Assembly (NCBI GenBank): GCA_018873245.2
Contig: JAEMBT020000002.1
Location: 9,274,001 to 9,338,000 of the forward strand
Origin: Archegozetes longisetosus
Taxonomy: Eukaryota; Arthropoda; Arachnida; Sarcoptiformes; Trhypochthoniidae
Direction of reading: 5' to 3'
Length of the DNA: 64,000 bases
Shown here: piece by piece, positions 63,442 to 64,000 of the stretch
Layout of the letters: each line of letters opens with the position of its first letter
Numbering within the stretch: position 1 is the first letter of the stretch
The notes under the pieces: model-generated
Told to the model about the DNA's origin: nothing
What the model saw: the letters and a program-made list of their open reading frames with translations, nothing else
Databases searched by the model: none
Made by a program: the position numbers and the translations under genes

Positions 63442-64000
63442 TTAATTATATGAGTTAATGATTTGTATTTTTTGATTTTTTAATAAAGAAGGCGTCCACT
63501 CCTTCAAATATAAAGCCTCTTGACGCGATTGACTCAAATCTAAATTATAAGCCTTTGGCCCGAATGAGAGTGAGACGGCTGCAGGCGTTAAGTTAAATAT
63601 TCTTCTGAGTGCGTCGTGTTCTGCCATACTCTGCGCGATCTCTACAGTTTCTCCAGGCGCTTAAATCAATGGGCAATAAATTAATTTAAAGGTGATCAAA
63701 GTAAACACGCTGAAGGTCATGATAAGTAAGACTTACCTGAACCAATCAGTTCTTTGTTGACATAAATGCCGACCACATAACACGCTTCTACCGTTCCGAC
63801 TCCGCTTTGACGCAAAAGTCTTGGTTCAGGTGGCGGCAATCGTTCTTTATTCAGAATTCGTTTCAAATTCAAACCTGGATTCGGAATATCCCATATTTCC
63901 AGCAAGTCTTTATCCGCTAAATACGTGAGAACAAAATCCAAGACAAAATTCTCAGCGTGTTTTTCATTTTGATCTTTAGCTAAGGCTCCGATCAATGCCT
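63442..64000 (-). CDS. MRPL44: mitochondrial ribosomal protein L44 (partial, 5' end outside the window)
   Basis: Large-subunit mitoribosomal protein with an RNase III-like fold and a double-stranded RNA-binding domain. Exons seen: 63737 to beyond 64000, and 63442-63659, joined in phase. The visible part starts in the RNase III-like region (LIGALAKDQNEKHAENFVLD, human LAGLVRDQNEEQAEKFVKD). It continues PPPEPRLLRQSGVGTVEACY, VVGIYVNKELIGSAPGETVE and IAQSMAEHDALRRIFNLTP, the dsRBD core. A tail of about 40 residues follows. The 3' end faces the CENPJ stop codon, 183 bp away. Confidence 0.95.

Overview
The window is a 64 kb piece of an AT-rich (roughly two-thirds A+T by eye) animal nuclear genome. 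Genes have short spliced introns (mostly 45-120 bp) with GT-AG ends. The gene set (AKAP10, rhomboid, PSPH, TRAPPC11, KDEL receptor, polo kinase, WDR13, 14-3-3 epsilon, eIF2B alpha, CENPJ/SAS-4, MRPL44) is metazoan. The short introns, AT bias and a secreted LRR protein would suit an arthropod such as a mite, but this is a guess; no rRNA, tRNA or mitochondrial marker is present to settle it.

Layout. 1-7 kb: the end of an unidentified plus-strand exon, AKAP10 (minus) and an EF-hand rhomboid protease (minus). 7-20 kb: a gene-poor island with two non-autonomous inverted-repeat elements (about 8.0-8.4 and 17.6-18.1 kb) and two diverged copies of a dispersed repeat (10.6-11.1 and 18.4-18.75 kb). Between them lies one large gene (13,167-16,718) whose two long open frames join in frame across a 48-bp intron. 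It would encode a 1,167-residue protein with a J domain, a TPR-like region, a long unrecognised region and a C-terminal GIY-YIG-like nuclease domain. This is the most unusual object in the window. 20-26 kb: a seven-exon leucine-rich-repeat gene (minus) with kb-sized introns and a hydrophobic, GPI-signal-like tail. 26-41 kb: mostly non-coding, with PSPH at 32.4-33.6 kb, a long CT microsatellite and small tandem duplications.

40.8-64 kb is a compact run of housekeeping and cell-cycle genes: TRAPPC11 (-), KDELR (+), PLK1/polo (-), REXO4 (+), WDR13 (-), 14-3-3 epsilon (-), EIF2B1 (-), YJU2B/CCDC130 (+), CENPJ/SAS-4 (+) and MRPL44 (-, cut by the window end). Several are divergent pairs with probable shared promoters: TRAPPC11/KDELR (both ER-Golgi traffic), PLK/REXO4 and EIF2B1/YJU2B. 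The others converge tail to tail.

Exon models were built by hand. Each was checked for GT-AG sites, matching phase and agreement with remembered family sequence. Most close exactly. The exception is CENPJ, where the frame changes near a run of aspartate codons. No database search was possible, so family names rest on recognised motifs and remembered homologues.
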